Shown here in pieces: positions 12,501 through 26,738 of a DNA stretch of 64,000 nucleotides. The DNA is from Polydactylus sextarius (lineage: Eukaryota; Chordata; Actinopteri; Polynemidae): contig CM028923.1 in the NCBI GenBank assembly GCA_016801845.1, forward strand, positions 17,964,679 to 18,028,678, given 5' to 3'. Under the pieces are notes generated by a model, which worked only from the letters and a program-made list of their open reading frames with translations, had not been told where the DNA came from and ran no database searches. Each line of letters opens with the position of its first letter. The first letter of the stretch is position 1. Made by a program: the position numbers and the translations under genes.

Positions 12501-15500
12501 AGACATTTTACATGTCTGATTGTTCCAATCCAAATCCAAACAGGAAATGACATCATAGTACAACAGACTTGGGGCATGTCCACACCGCACAACGTTTTTA
12601 AGTCGAAACGGTAAATTATTTTTGTTATGTTAGTTTATTTAGTTATTTATTATAGAGACTGGCATCTGTTCACCACTCAGCTGTTTTACGGTAAACTTCT
12701 CCCTCTTGTGTTTCTGTTTGTACAAGGCGAAACAGGAGTAGTGCATCCTGCGGCTCCGCCTGTGTTTGTTTACAGCGCCACCTATAGGTGTGGAATCAAT
12801 GTTACACCATTTTAACCCCGTTTCCTGTTTACATGGGGGTGCAGAAATTTCCTGAAACGACACGTGTGGACGTGAAACTTATTGAATTCGCAAAAGAAAA
12901 ATACTGTCAACGTTGTCGTGTGGATGTAGCCTTGGTCAGTACAAGTGCCAAGGTTGAGGTCATGTTGGTGTAAAATCAGAAGTTAAAACGATTAAAATGT
13001 GTCTCACTCCTTAATGCCGTCTGGTATGCGGAGTGGTGAGGGGTGTGTTTGTGTGTTAGAAAGAGCCTGAGAGTGAATCTTTGGTGTTTCCCAGGCTGCA
13101 TCTAAGTCTATTGAGTTTATGTAAGTAGCCTGAGGCTGTAAACAAGTGTCACTCTGTGCCCAGACTCAGAGTGCTGGAATGCTCAGCTAGAGGGAAAACG
13201 TAAGAGAGGGAGATCAGAAAATTGGAGGAAGCTCGAATGAGCAGTGAGATTTAGATTAGCAAGAAAAAACAAGGAAAGTGGGCGCCTAGATAGCTGAGTG
13301 GTTATAGTGCACCACGTTGGCACATATGGCGTTTGCTGGTTCAAATCTCGACCGAGTTGAACTTTCCTGCACGCCTTCCCCCACTCTCCTTCCTGTTTCC
13401 TTTCTCTCCTCACTGTTTTTATTATCAAAGGTAAAAATGCCCAAAAATAATCTTAAAAAAAAAAAAGAAAAGGAAAGTGGTGAGAGTGCGATGGATTCCC
13501 ACTTTTTCATAGGTCTTCTGAATCATCACCATTACATTCTTGTCAGTCCACAAAATCAGACGGCTTCATTCTGCAGAAAACAAATTATGGGATCTAGATC
13601 AAAACATTAGTGACACCGATGCGTGTTGCTGCTTGTACTAACCTGGCAGACAGCGCTGCATGCTGGTAGAGCTGAGCTAGCTGATAAAGACGGAGCACGT
13701 AGAAATACAAGTTTTAAATCTGTGGCCAAATGATGTTCATTAATGTTCACCATTGTAGATTTGATATGTTTAGGAAATCAATGCCATTTATTTGAATTAT
13801 CAGTATATTAACTGATCATTTTTTCAGTCAATCAGTTAAATGTTTTATTCCTAGAGTGTCAATGAAGAAAATATTATTATATAATACTTTTTATTTATGA
13901 AACGGAAAATAAACAACTCTAACTAGAGATATTTCTTTTTTTCCACTTTTGCCATAATTTTTTTTGTAAACATTTGACACGTCATTTCATCAGACAAAAT
14001 TCCTCAACTATATAAAACAAAAAAGTTGTTGTGTTTGTAAAAACACAACACCTCGTATTGACCTCATCACCACTCACAGTAGATAAAAATAATACTATAA
14101 TAGTAATACTGATAATGCAGGAATAGTAAAAGTAATCAAGGCTGAAAGAAACAGTCGTCTTAAAAGTGAAATGGGCATCACAACTTAGTTGAGTCTAAGA
14201 GGTTGGGTAATCAAAATGCTGCCACTAAATATGATATGAGTAGTTTTAATAGAAACATCTGGCTTAAACAACAGCTTGTAAATAAACATATTGAAATAAA
14301 AAATGACACAGGGAAACACTGTAGGTTCAATTTGGTCTCAATCTTACTTTTGTGGGACAAACATTTGTTTCATCCTTGTTTCTGTTGTTTTTAATGGCAA
14401 CAGATCTTCTCGTAAACACGCCTCAGCTCTTTAGATTTTGTTTTGTTTTTTTTTTTTTTTTTAAATCATACTGGTTGTTTTCATTTATGTGGTTACAGTG
14501 GTTTGTTTGTTTTGTTTTTTTTCCTGTTCTCTAAATTGTCTGTTTTTAATTTCAGTTCTTCTTAGCCGGTGTTGGCATTCCTAAATGAAAATGTTTCAAA
14601 TCTAGTGTCTGGGAGCCCACTTCTGTCAGAAAAAAACAAAATCTATATTATGATGAGAAACCTTGAGACGTAGTGTACATACTGGATGTGTGTCAAGGCT
14701 AAACAACGCTACGTCTGTCAGATCCAGATTGTAATCAGATTATTATCTGGATTTGCAACTAATTATACAAACTCAATGCTTTCAGCAGCGTAGTTGTTTT
14801 TCCTTTTTACATCAATTACATAATACATTTTCCCTGGTGACAAATCAAGTTTGGGACAAAGGGGTTCAGTATTTTTTGCATCATCCTGCTGACCAATAAA
14901 AAAGCCATAAAAAACTAATCCTGAAATGACGACAAACCTATTTATTACTTTTAAAGGCTCATTTATACTCAAAGTTAAATATGCATAGGCAGATGGACGG
15001 AGCTTTCTAATGCTGCCTGTATGTTCATTTTGTGCCTATTTCCAAGAGCTTGCGGATGCGTACTAGCTTGGCTGTCGCACTAAGCTCGTAGACGGAGGTT
15101 GGTCTGGCAAAGATCCCACAGACAGGAAGTTCTCAGAGGATCAATGGGCATCTATAAAATGCCTCTGTGTGCTACTGGACAGAGTTACAACCAATCAGAC
15201 CACTGATTCTGATGACGTATGCGTAGCAACGAGGAAAAAAACATGACAGAAACATGCTTGAAAGCTTCAAGAGCTACCTTTTGTTCCACTTTCAAAGAAA
15301 ACTTGCCATTAAAATCTCTTAAAGCAGCATCTACAGCTGAATGGAATGATTTTCGCTCTTCCATGGCCGCCATGTTGGCTGTAAACAAATGTGTTTGAGG
15401 TCACTTAACCAGTGCGCCATCGTGTTAAAGCAGCATCGGTGTAAAGGCTCGTTTTTCATTCCCTCGGTTCCCGAGTTGTCAAGATCGGGAAGAGCAGAGT

Positions 15501-18500
15501 TGGTCTCAATTACAGAAACAAACAACAACAATACAGTGATGCCAGGAGTGCATTAGCAAATGCATTACAATATTGGTGCATTACAAAATGAAACAAATAA
15601 TATATTTTGAACATATTTCACAAAAATGGACTTTGTCCTTAGAACTTTCTTTTTGTCCAGTACTTTAATTGTTGTGCCATAATCAGTTCATTCAAGAAAT
15701 GTTTAAAAGATGGAATCCAACCATTTCTTTTTATGAATATGAAACTTTCCTAATAACAGTTGTACAAGAGACAAAAAATCTGTCTCTTTTTCAAACGCAT
15801 CAAAACAAATAAAAATGTCCTTTTCTTTCAAATGAATTACAGGTCCAGTTTTCCTGCTGATAAATCCTTGTACATCCATTCCTTGTACATCCAAATTTAT
15901 CTCCAATTAACCATATTTTATTCCAATCTTTTAAAATCCGTGCAATATTTTGTAAAACTTCTTTAACATAAGACAAAATTTATCTCCAAAAGAATTTATT
16001 CCAATCTGAGGCTACAGCTGTATTTGACATAACATTCCTTATAAATTTATTGGAAGATTTATGTTTGGAGATGTCTGTTTCTCCAAGGAATATATATTAT
16101 TACAAGTATCAGTTATTTCATTTATAGAGCCTCCGAGAAGGTGCAGTACTCACTGCATATTCCTTTGGTTTAACAGGTAATCTAAATTTAGACAGAAACT
16201 CATCATGTTAACAACTGTCCATCAGGATTCATAAGATGTCTGACTAGCACAATACCATTGTCTACCCAAGTTTTGTAATATAGATTTGTTTTTATATAGA
16301 ATGTAGAGGAGGAATTTTATGAATACGCTATTTTCCAAGACAGCAGAGCTCGGTTGCGAAAGCTTGCTAGTCTAACAGGTAACTTGTCAATTTTGTAATC
16401 ACATTTCAACAAAAATCAATTCCTCCATTTGAGCTGAATATAAATTCCTAATCCTGGTTAAATGGGTAGTTTCCTGTTTCTAGTTTCCTGTTTCAAAGCT
16501 TAGTACCTCTAGACCACCACTACTTCTTGTGTTACATAGAACTTCTTTTTTTAAATAATGACATTTATTCCTCCAAATGAAGTTGAATAACATTTTATCT
16601 AATATTTTTTGGATATTATATTAGGTATTTCCAAAGATAAAGACATGTGTAACTCCTTCCGCTTTAGATAGTAAAACTCATTAACAACAAATTAAATCTT
16701 TTTGATAAAGTTTAAGTTTCCACAAAGCTTTTCATTTTTATCAGTGACCACGCCAAGGTATGTGACTGTATTCCTCACAGGGATGTCCATTTCCAATAGG
16801 TCACATACTTTTAGTGGTAATAACACTGGTTTATTTAGATGCATTTTTAAACCTTAAGCATTAGAAAACAGTTTTAATTACCTCATACTTATTCATACAC
16901 AAATATTGTTGTATCATCAGCCAGTTGTGATGTTTTAAACTCTCTATCCAATGCCATAATACCATGAAATAAACCTTTTTTAATATAAATGCCCATAATT
17001 TGTGTTACAAGAATAAATAAAAAGGGACTTAATGGACATCCTTGTCTTATTCCACGACAAATATCAAACCTGGGAGTTGTGCCATGGGCTAGTCCAACAG
17101 AGCTATTACAACCTTTATACAGTGTTTGGACTGTCCTTAAAAAGTAAGGCTTCCAAAAAAAGTATTAAATTAATCATTTTAAACATAAATTGATGGCTTA
17201 TTGTATCAAATGCCTTATAGAAATCAACAAATAATATAAAACTATTGTCCTAAATATATTAATTATAATGGATATCATAACAAATATAATAATATTCATA
17301 ATATTGATTATATCCAAAACTAGCCATATGAAACCAGATTGTTTTTTGTCTATAATATTATCAAGGCCTGATTTCAATCTTTTGGCAAACTAATTGGTTT
17401 CCAATTTTGAATACTTAATTTGTCTTTTTTTGCTTTAGGGATCAATTTAATAACACCTTGACAGAGACTTGGAGGTAATTCTCCTTTATCTATGGCCTCC
17501 GCAAATACGGCAACTAAACATGGGGCTAATGACAGTACCAGTGATGCTAATGACTTACCAAAAGTTTTATAAAATTCACCTAACAACCCATCATTTCCAG
17601 GAGCTTTGTTATCCTCCTTGACCAAGATGCAGATGAGATGCATACAGATGCAGAGGCTCACGGCTCTCCTGCGCAATATCATTACTCATCATCACTCATC
17701 ATCGCTGTTCAATATTTAATATTTAACAACATGCATATTTATTCTCATTCTTTTGTATATGTACATTACTTATCCCCCTTTTTCATATATACTTTTGATA
17801 CTTTTTATACTTTCAGACTTTTATACTTTTATATATTTCTTGCAGTATTCTGCAGTATATACGTACTCTGTTTTATGTTGTCATATTCTATATATGTTTG
17901 CACTAAAAAAGGAGCCGCTTTTAATCTCATTGTACATGTAAAAAAAAGTATAGTGAAAATAAAAGGCATTCTATTCTATCTAAGAGAGCCGATACAGTTT
18001 TGGAGCTCATCTAATCTAACATTTTCATCACTTCATTTTGTCCCTTTAATAAACCGTAATATTATCATCAATATTATTTTTACTTTCAGTATCAGAAGCA
18101 TATAACTTCTGATAGAAATCAGCCACATATTTGGAAATGTCTTGCATCTTCATATATATGGCTCTTAATTGTATGTTTACAAAGACACGAAAACTCAAAG
18201 TTTCTTTTCTCCAAATAATTTTACACTTGTCCCCTTGCCCTAGCCATTTGGTCTAGACCTGGCAAAAGCCCCTCTGGCCTTTTCTTCATACATTACATCT
18301 AATTCTAGTTGTAGAGCCTCTAATTCCCCCAATTCATTGCCAGGTAATTTAACTTTCTCTGATAGTTTTTTTTATTTTTGTATTTATTTGGGATTCTTTT
18401 TCTATATTAGCCATAGCAATTATTTTACCAAAACTTTCTGATATTAGCTTTCATTCATTCCCAACAGTTACCAAAATTGTTTAGTATTTGCTTGGGTCCA

Positions 18501-21500
18501 GTATTTTTCAATAATAGTTTGAGTTTCTTTTCTAAATTGCTCATTATGCAATAATCTTATTTAACTTCCGGTAATCTCTACAGGAGCTGTGTCTAATCGA
18601 GGACATATTAACCTTAATCGTAACAGCCTGATTATCTGAAAAAACGCAGGCTCAATTAGCACCGACTCCACCTTATCTTTAATATCTAAGGAGATTAACC
18701 AAAAGTCTAGACGGGATTGATGAGATCTGTCCTTACTGCTCCAGGTGTATGCTTTTTGATTATGATTTCTATGTCTCTATATATCAATGAGATCCAAACC
18801 TATTACACACATTATTTAATCCATTCACCGCTTTGTCTTTTGGAGACCATCTGTCTAAGTTTTCATCCAGCACTGTATTAAAGTTACCTCCCCATAATAC
18901 TTTGGTTGTGGGAAATGCGACTAGCAATTAATTTTATGTTCTAATGTTGTGAACAGAATTGTATTATTATGTTTATTGGTGAAGGCAAACATATTATAGA
19001 TAATAAATTGAGAGTGGTCAGTATCCACAATAAGAATTATCCATCTGTTATTTGTATCTAATTCAATTAATTAATTTCTGTATTTAAATTTCCTTTGCAA
19101 TATAGCGACCCCTGCTGATTTGTTACTACTGAAAGAAAACCACACATTTTTTTCCCCATTGACTCCTCCAAAATGTGACCCTCTTGAACAAAATAAAAAA
19201 ATCTGCGCCTTTGTTTTGACAGTATAAAAATAAACATTTTCTCTTCAACTGATCTCTAATCGGTCTCAGATCTCTAATCTCTGGCATTTATAGAAAGAAT
19301 ACAAATGGACACTATGAACCAAGAACTTAACATAACAAATAAGAGATTAGAGAAGGGAAAGAAGCAGGAAGGAAAAAAGAAAAAAATATATTTTCAGTTT
19401 AGGGACAGCTAATAAGAATTGGGCACCACCACCTGGTGACAAAAGGTATTTAATCATTTGACAATCAAAAGCTGAGCTAAGCTTGCTAGCTTGTATTAAT
19501 TAATAATACTAATTAATATTAATTATATAAATGTTCGGGACGTGCTCTCATCAGAGACCAAATAAAAGTCGGAGATGTTGGTAAGCATGCCAAACTAAAT
19601 TACATAATAACAACACTAGTTTGTGACTCTTTGTGACTATCGCATAAATGGGTCTTTAGTGGTTCTGGCGTCTCTCCAGATCCTGTCCTTGTGCATACAC
19701 AACAGGAAATGGGCAATGATTTGTCGGCTGTATCATTGGGTCTCTACGGAGCGGGGACCCAGTCTATAGGCAACATCCACTGAAAGGGTTAGATGATCAG
19801 CGATATCAGGTGAAACCTGGCTAAAGAGGTCAATGATGTCCTTCCTGACATTTTCGCCTTTTCTTTCTGGGATGCCAGCCAATGTAGAATCCATCTCCTT
19901 TCCAGCTCCGAACATTTGTTATGGAGTTCTCCGTTTTCTTTTTCTAGAACGCCAACTTTGTTTTGTAGGAGTGCAACATCAGACGTTATGTTCTCTACCT
20001 GCTTCCCCACGAAGTCGATGGCTTCAGTAACATTTCTGATAGAACTCGTATTGTCTTTAACTGTTTCCTCAAGTGATTGCATACGTCTGAGAGACTCCAT
20101 TTTCTGCATTTTCTCAATTCTTTCCATTATTTTAAGTAAATGAGAGTTTGATATAGTTTCAAAATTTGCACTTCCGCAATCAGCACTCTCACAGTCATCA
20201 AGAGTGCAGAGTTTTGGATTCTTGTACTTGGGTTTAGGAGTCTTTTGAATGTCAAGATTCACATTGTGTTTAACCAGCTCAGTAGCATTTGCTTCAAACA
20301 TGTCAGTCAGAGATTTCTTAGCATAGGAATGCATTGTTGCTTTAAAGTCATTTGCCATTGTTTCGGTCTTAGGATATGTTTAAAATGAAGAAAAGCGATG
20401 ATGACAAAAATAAACAGCTAGTAACAGGGGTTAGCCGACGTCAGAGTAGAGCTATTTAGAGGCACGCTAGCTAGACTCGCGACCTCGTGGGTATGCCAAA
20501 CGTCCAACTTACCGAACTGTTTACGCAAAAAAGTAAAAGAGAAGGAAAGTCCTTGGTAGATCCATGTGTGGTTACTTGAATTTACTGTTACACATTAGTC
20601 CGTAAGTATTCAAATTTTTCCAAAGTCTTGTGTTTTTTTTTTTTTATTTCCTTTTGTTGATCTTATTATAGAGCGATATAAAATAGTGGCGATCGCCCAG
20701 ACGCCCTCGGAACTGGGAGCACTGCCCTCTAGTGGATCTATTGCTTGACAAGCTTGCCAACATAAAGCACGCATGGGGAGTGCCGTTTGACCCTTTTTTC
20801 CACCTGCTCTGTCTATGTATGCAAGTCAACTGGAAATCTGTTCATTTCTATCACAAGCTCTGTGAACTCTGATGTGTTTGGAAACTCCTCGCCTCTGGTA
20901 TTTTTTGGTCTGGAATCTGTTGATAGTCAAACTGTGTATTTTTTAAATTAAGAATAAATGGCGCTGTGAATTTATCTAATGTTATTTAGCAAAATAAATC
21001 TAAATAAATTGAAGATAAATAAAAGTGGGAGATTTCATTATTACATTCATATACAAGCATTTATTTAAAAATATATAGCAATAGATATATTGATATTATT
21101 AAAAGCAACATAAACAATGCGTTGTAAATACTAATATACAGAAATACAGATACCTTTTATCAGTTTGATACGGAAACTTTACACCCCAACCACAATTTGC
21201 TGCTCAGTTGCATCCTTTTCCATGATGACACTGGGCAACAGAAAACAGACATTTTTTTTTCCCCCGAATGGATTCACCTGGTGTTCTGTCCCTCAGTAAA
21301 GAAATGCATTCCTGTATGCTGAACACTAGTGGGCGTAGTCCATAAATTAAATGAGGCGTGACAATGCTTCAAACGTACCTCTTTATGTACATAAAGGGAG
21401 CATAAATGAGCCTTAAGTCGTTATATTAAAACATTATGATCTACTTTCAAACCTTATTCCTATACACTGGCAGAGTTTGTCTTCCACACTATTGTGAGGA

Positions 21501-24500
21501 CAATCAGTATAAAAATTTTTATTACTGTAAATTATCTCTAAGTGCTCTGAGGTGCAAAGTCAGTACAAAACAACTGACTGTTAGGTTTTGAATGTGTCCG
21601 TTTTTTGATTTTTTTTCTTTATCCAGTCATGGTTCTTTCTGAACACACAGTCATTATCCTCTCTGCCTTCTCCACACACTCATACCTTTCAGTTTAGCAC
21701 TGTTAAACCTCTTTCGCTTTGTCCTCATCTGCTGTGTGGTCGTGTGGTCTGTGTTTTGACGAACAGTGACTGGCCAGGACATGATGTCCACTCAGAGGAA
21801 GAGGAGGAGGAGGAGATTCACAGTTCAGATGAAGAGGACAACAGCTCCACATCCAGCAAGGAGCATCTGGATGAGGCAGACAGACAGGTAATCACTGCCT
21901 CTCAGAAATGTGAGGGGAATTAAGTCATTATGCAGTAAATCACTCCTTTTTCAAAAATCTGGAAACTACACCTTTTAATTACTTTGTCTATTCATTAAAT
22001 ACATTTGTAAAAAAGAAAAACAGATAAAATCAGCAGACATTTAAAGCCACGCTACTATTTTTTTTTTTTTTGCCTTAAAACTATATTTCCAAGATCATTC
22101 TGATGGTACATCAACTCTCAATAGGTTCAGTTACCTCCATCATCACTTGAGAGCATCTGCATCACCTGCACAAGCGCTATTTGGCTGTGGCATTCGGACA
22201 GGAACCTGAACACTGGACACAAGGACTACATTTGACTACATTTGCTTTACGGCACACATCACATCACATTTGCTCCTCCCCTCCCTTCAGAATATCTATA
22301 TCTGGTGTGTTTGAGCTTGCTGTCCGTCAGGTTTTATTGAAGTCACAGGCTTCTTTGTCTTTACCTGGTCTGAAGGCCTGGTTGATCATTGTCCTGCTTC
22401 AGGAAGTTCGCCCTGTTAGCCTTTCTCCTGCCCAAGCTAGTCATTAGCTTCAGGGCTAATTCCCTCTAACTTGTGGACAGTAGGTGGGGATACAAATGAC
22501 AGAGGCTTGTCTGAGTCTTGAAAGGTTGCATCCTGTATTTCCTGATCTTGTCTTGTACATGTACTGCTAACCTTAACAAATTCAACTATATTTTCTCCTG
22601 TCGCTCTGCTCGTCATTCTCATACATACCCTCTCTACACACACACACACACACACGAACCCGGGGCTGTGCCCTCACTCTCGCTCGACCACTCACTCGCC
22701 CCCACTATTCTTTTCTATGGCCAGCAGGTGGCGCCATGCCACACAGGCATGTAGGGTGTGTGGTTGTCATCATAATCATAGTGTCTAATACCAATACCAG
22801 CTATTACATGATCTGTCTGGAAGAAGTTTCAGACAGATCATTCCACTGTGACTTTATGACACATTTCCTGTTATCTGGTGAGCTATTACAAATTCGTTAT
22901 GTTGCCATGTTGTTTAATATAGTACAAGATATAAAAAACTTCTTCACAATTTAACAAAAGCATCATCTTGACATCATGTATGCCAAAAACTGACATGAAT
23001 CTGGCAAATTGTCTAGGACAGGTACGTCAAATTCTTTAGGTGTTCAAAGGCAAACAAACTAATACCTTACTTTCTTTGTGCATGGCTCATGTCATGCAGC
23101 ACAGAAGTTGTTCACCTCTCCCCACACACATACCAAATTTTGTGTGTGTACCTGAAACTATCTGCCGACCACTACCCTTTGTTATATAAGGGGGCGCTAT
23201 GGAGCCCCTAGGCCACACCCTGACCCAAGACTCTGTCCCAGAGAGCTTTGCAACAGTTCTGACGTGTGTGCAAAATTTCATAGGAACCACTTCAAAAAGA
23301 CCTGCATTCTTTGAGAAGTAAAACACGAATAAGAATTCTTACAGATACAATAAGGTCCTCACACCTCCAGTGCTTCAGGACCTAATGACAAAGTTTCGGC
23401 GAGCAGACCCACAGCACAGCATCCATCATTGGGTGTATGGGTGGAATCTTTTATTGTGAAGAATTGCATCCATGTGCCATTGGTTGTTCTTTTTTTGTCC
23501 ACTTAATCACCTTGCAACGCTCAGACTTATCATGCAGCTCATTTCTAGCCTCCTCGGTGCAAGAAAAAGTCTGAGTTCATGTCAAACGTGATGTCATCAT
23601 ATTAAACAGTGTGTAGAGATTGCAATAGAAGACTCCTATCACTGTCAGTCACTTGCAGGATATTGTGGCCTGGTGGCAAGTGTACTCACTGACTGTCACA
23701 GCTTTCCACAAGTGTGCGTGTTCTGTGGTGGCCCACTACACATTGATCATTATATGGGAAACCCTGCCATCATTTTGCAATTTTGGCGCTTCTTTGTTGA
23801 CTGTGTAATTTACCGCCTCGCCTTTTTTCTTAGTTCCTGAGAGTTTTGCCTCTCAGGAACTGTTCCTCTGGTGGAGACACATGCCAGTGGCCAAGTTCCC
23901 ATAAAATTATCAAGAGGTTCCTGTGGTGGAAATGGAGCTAGTGAGAGTTTTTTTCCCCATTCATGTTCTGCTCTATGGTACTGTCAGCACCTGATGGCAT
24001 TTAAGGCTCCATGGTATCACAAATACAGGCTCCGATGGGACCACAAGGACATTTCAGTCAAGTGGGGGCCAAGACCGTCAGCCAAATTAAGTCTTTTAGA
24101 GACCGCCCCATTACCATTCTACAACACACACCATCAGTGAGCAACAGAGAGAGGATAGAGAAAGGGTGAAGGAAAATGCTGCTGCTCTGCTTTCAGGCCT
24201 GAGCAAACTGTTGCTGTGGAGGCTGTATACTCAGTCCTGATGATTTTAAACGCCACAGCAGGATCCAGAGAATATGGTGATTTGCAGTGAGCCTGTGAGT
24301 GAGGAGTGATGTGAAGGTTTGTCATTATTTTTTATCTCGACAGCATTGTCTGACTGTTTGTTTCTGCCCTTTCAGCAAGAAGACGAGATGAAGAGGAAGA
24401 AAGTGGTGCACATTGCACAGGAGATTATGAGCTCAGAGAAAGTGTGAGTGGTTTAATAATGAGCCAGGAACACATGATGGCTCTTTTTAACTAGCATCTG

Positions 24501-26667
24501 TACTACATAGTTCAAATGTTGTTGTTATATATAGTTCTGTATGACTTTTGCTGTGTTCTCAGGTTTGTGGACGTCCTGAAGCTTCTTCACATAGTAAGTG
24601 TCATGTTTACTCATAATGAAAAAAACTTTAGTTTTAGTTTCAGTAACTGGAAAACAGTGCCTGACATTATGAAATGTACATGACTGTTTTATTACTTTAC
24701 TCAACTTTGCAAGCGTTAACTGGTAATCAAAGCTCCTCTTGTCTGACTGAAGTGTTCGTACAGCGTGAGTAATGCAGTTATTCCGCAGCCGGAGGTTTTA
24801 AAGTTGCTGTGCAGGAGGATGTTCACATTTGGGTTTCCTGCTTGTGGGTTGGCAGTGGGCAGGTAAATGCATGGCCATATCCAAGGAGGCGGTGTTTTGA
24901 TCAGTCCTTTTGGACGAAACAGCAAAATGAGTAATTAAAAATCAGGTTGGGAGTGGTGGTTTTTGTCTGGTGAGGTCAAAAACTTTCTTTACTTTTCACA
25001 AACTTGATTTTTGTGAAAACCTTCATGTGCAATGAGTGGGTTGAAATGGGGAACACAATACTCAGTGAACAGATTCTGTCATTTTATATTCAAACACATA
25101 CATTTCATTATATGTGTTTATAAATATTTATGATATTTTAAAAATGTTTTCTTTATCAGTCAATATTATGATCTTATTTTATAGATTCATTTACAAATAG
25201 TTTGTTAACTGTATTAAAAAACAGTAAATACCAACCCTCACAATATTCCAGAGTCTAAGTTGGCATCTTCAGTGTTTTAGTCCAATTAATCGTCTAGTAT
25301 CCCAAAATATTCACATTACATTACAGAAAGGTGCTGTATGGAAATTTTTGCTATTGCTACATACCATGAGTAGCTAATTCACAATCTCAAAGTTGAGTTG
25401 GAGCTAGCTAGCATGTTAGGTTCTATAGAAGTGATCAAAAAGAAGTGAAACATGAATTAATAGTGCTGTAGGCGGGTAAAGGAATAAAGTTTGAAATTTG
25501 TGCTTGACTGGTGCAGGCTCGCCAACTCTCCCGCATCTGGTGTGACATTCACGCTCAAGCAAGACATCTCATGCCAAATCTAACCATAGGCATATCTAGC
25601 CCATTTTTAAGGTTGCTAAAACAACCCTAAATTAAGTTCAAACAACCCTAAAAAAAAATAATTGATAATAATTTTTAAAAAATTAAATAACGCAAAACCG
25701 TGTTTGACAATATAAAAAATGCCAAAACCATAGACAGTGTATAGTTTAAACTTAATGCAAACGCACCCCATAGCCCCCCAACTGCCTCACAAATGCTATG
25801 ATCTACCTGCAGCACCAGCCAGTGCAAACTTGCTGTAGTAAACTGTGTTTGTTGTTGTGGTCTAGCGATGTAAGTGGCTCAGACTTCACTTTTACCGCTC
25901 CGTAGTCTCTGGTTTGTGTTGACATGCAGTTAAAATCAAGGTGCTACTGTCTGCATGTGGATCATCACTGACTTGATAAATAAGTAATAATAATAAGTGG
26001 AAGCCTGGAACAATATAATGGTCCAACAGCATTATACAGTGATATGAGATCCAAAGTAGTTGAGTCAGAGTCAACTGGACTGTGGTAATTTGTTGAATAT
26101 GTTTCACCTCTCACCCAAGATTATGCATATTATGCATATTATGGCTGATCTCCAACCTAATTAGTTGGGGAAACCAAACCATAAACTTTGTTTAATGCTT
26201 ATTCACATTGAATATATTTATTAACTATTACATAAAGCTTCTATCCCTTTAAAATTGTATGAATATGACATGGGGTCCAGTTAGTGTTTCCCTAAAATGC
26301 TGGTTTTGTCCTTAATGAGGGTACTTTATACTTTAAACATTTTTTAGCCCTTACTTGTTACTTTAATTTGAGTAAAAGTTTTAGTCAATACTTCAACTTT
26401 TACCGGAGTATTTTAAACACATGTATCTATACTTCTACTTAAGTAAAGAATGTGAATGTGAGAGGTGAAGAGGTCGGGGCTCCACCTGTCTGGCAGTTTC
26501 AGACCTGACATTTAGTGTAACCCCCACAGGATTAGTAAAAAACTGTGTGTGTGGGTGCGTTTGGGGGTGGATGGGTGGGGGTGGGAAGCTCTGTCCAAGA
26601 AAAGAGGTCAGATCACATTCTTCCCTGTCCATGGACAGCCCAGCCAAGCAGCAGCTGCTTCCTAAGG

Positions 26668-26738
<71 letters not shown>

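Larger units (their letters stand above)
15560..20640 (-). mobile_element. L1-type LINE, nearly full length, decayed
   Basis: The element runs right to left. A CpG-containing leader (20400-20640) is followed by an ORF1 remnant (20358 to about 19600). An endonuclease remnant (18900-19250) has FWRSQWG and TNQQG in a broken frame. A reverse-transcriptase remnant (17374-17620) has [15 protein letters not shown] and NWKPISL. A C-terminal remnant (15703-15906) has [13 protein letters not shown]. These are in L1 order, with stops and shifts throughout. A separate LINE tail interrupts it at 17635-17985. It is antisense to fgd6. Confidence 0.85.
10382..21766 (+). other. fgd6 intron 2 (11.4 kb), repeat-loaded
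   Basis: The intron contains a MITE (12573-12931), a SINE (13282-13469), pieces of a DNA element (14950-15540 and 20640-21417) and an antisense L1 (about 15560-20640). Between 10480 and 12560, and between 13480 and 14950, I see only AT-rich sequence and short T-tracts. Small open frames here, including one of 153 codons at 12153-12614, show no recognisable protein. Confidence 0.7.

Noticed and set aside
12153..12614. 153-codon plus-strand frame in fgd6 intron 2
   Set aside because: No family resemblance and no splice context; it ends inside a MITE.
17638..18105. 155-codon frame rich in Tyr, Phe, Ile
   Set aside because: It translates the AT-rich LINE tail inserted in the L1, in a non-coding frame.
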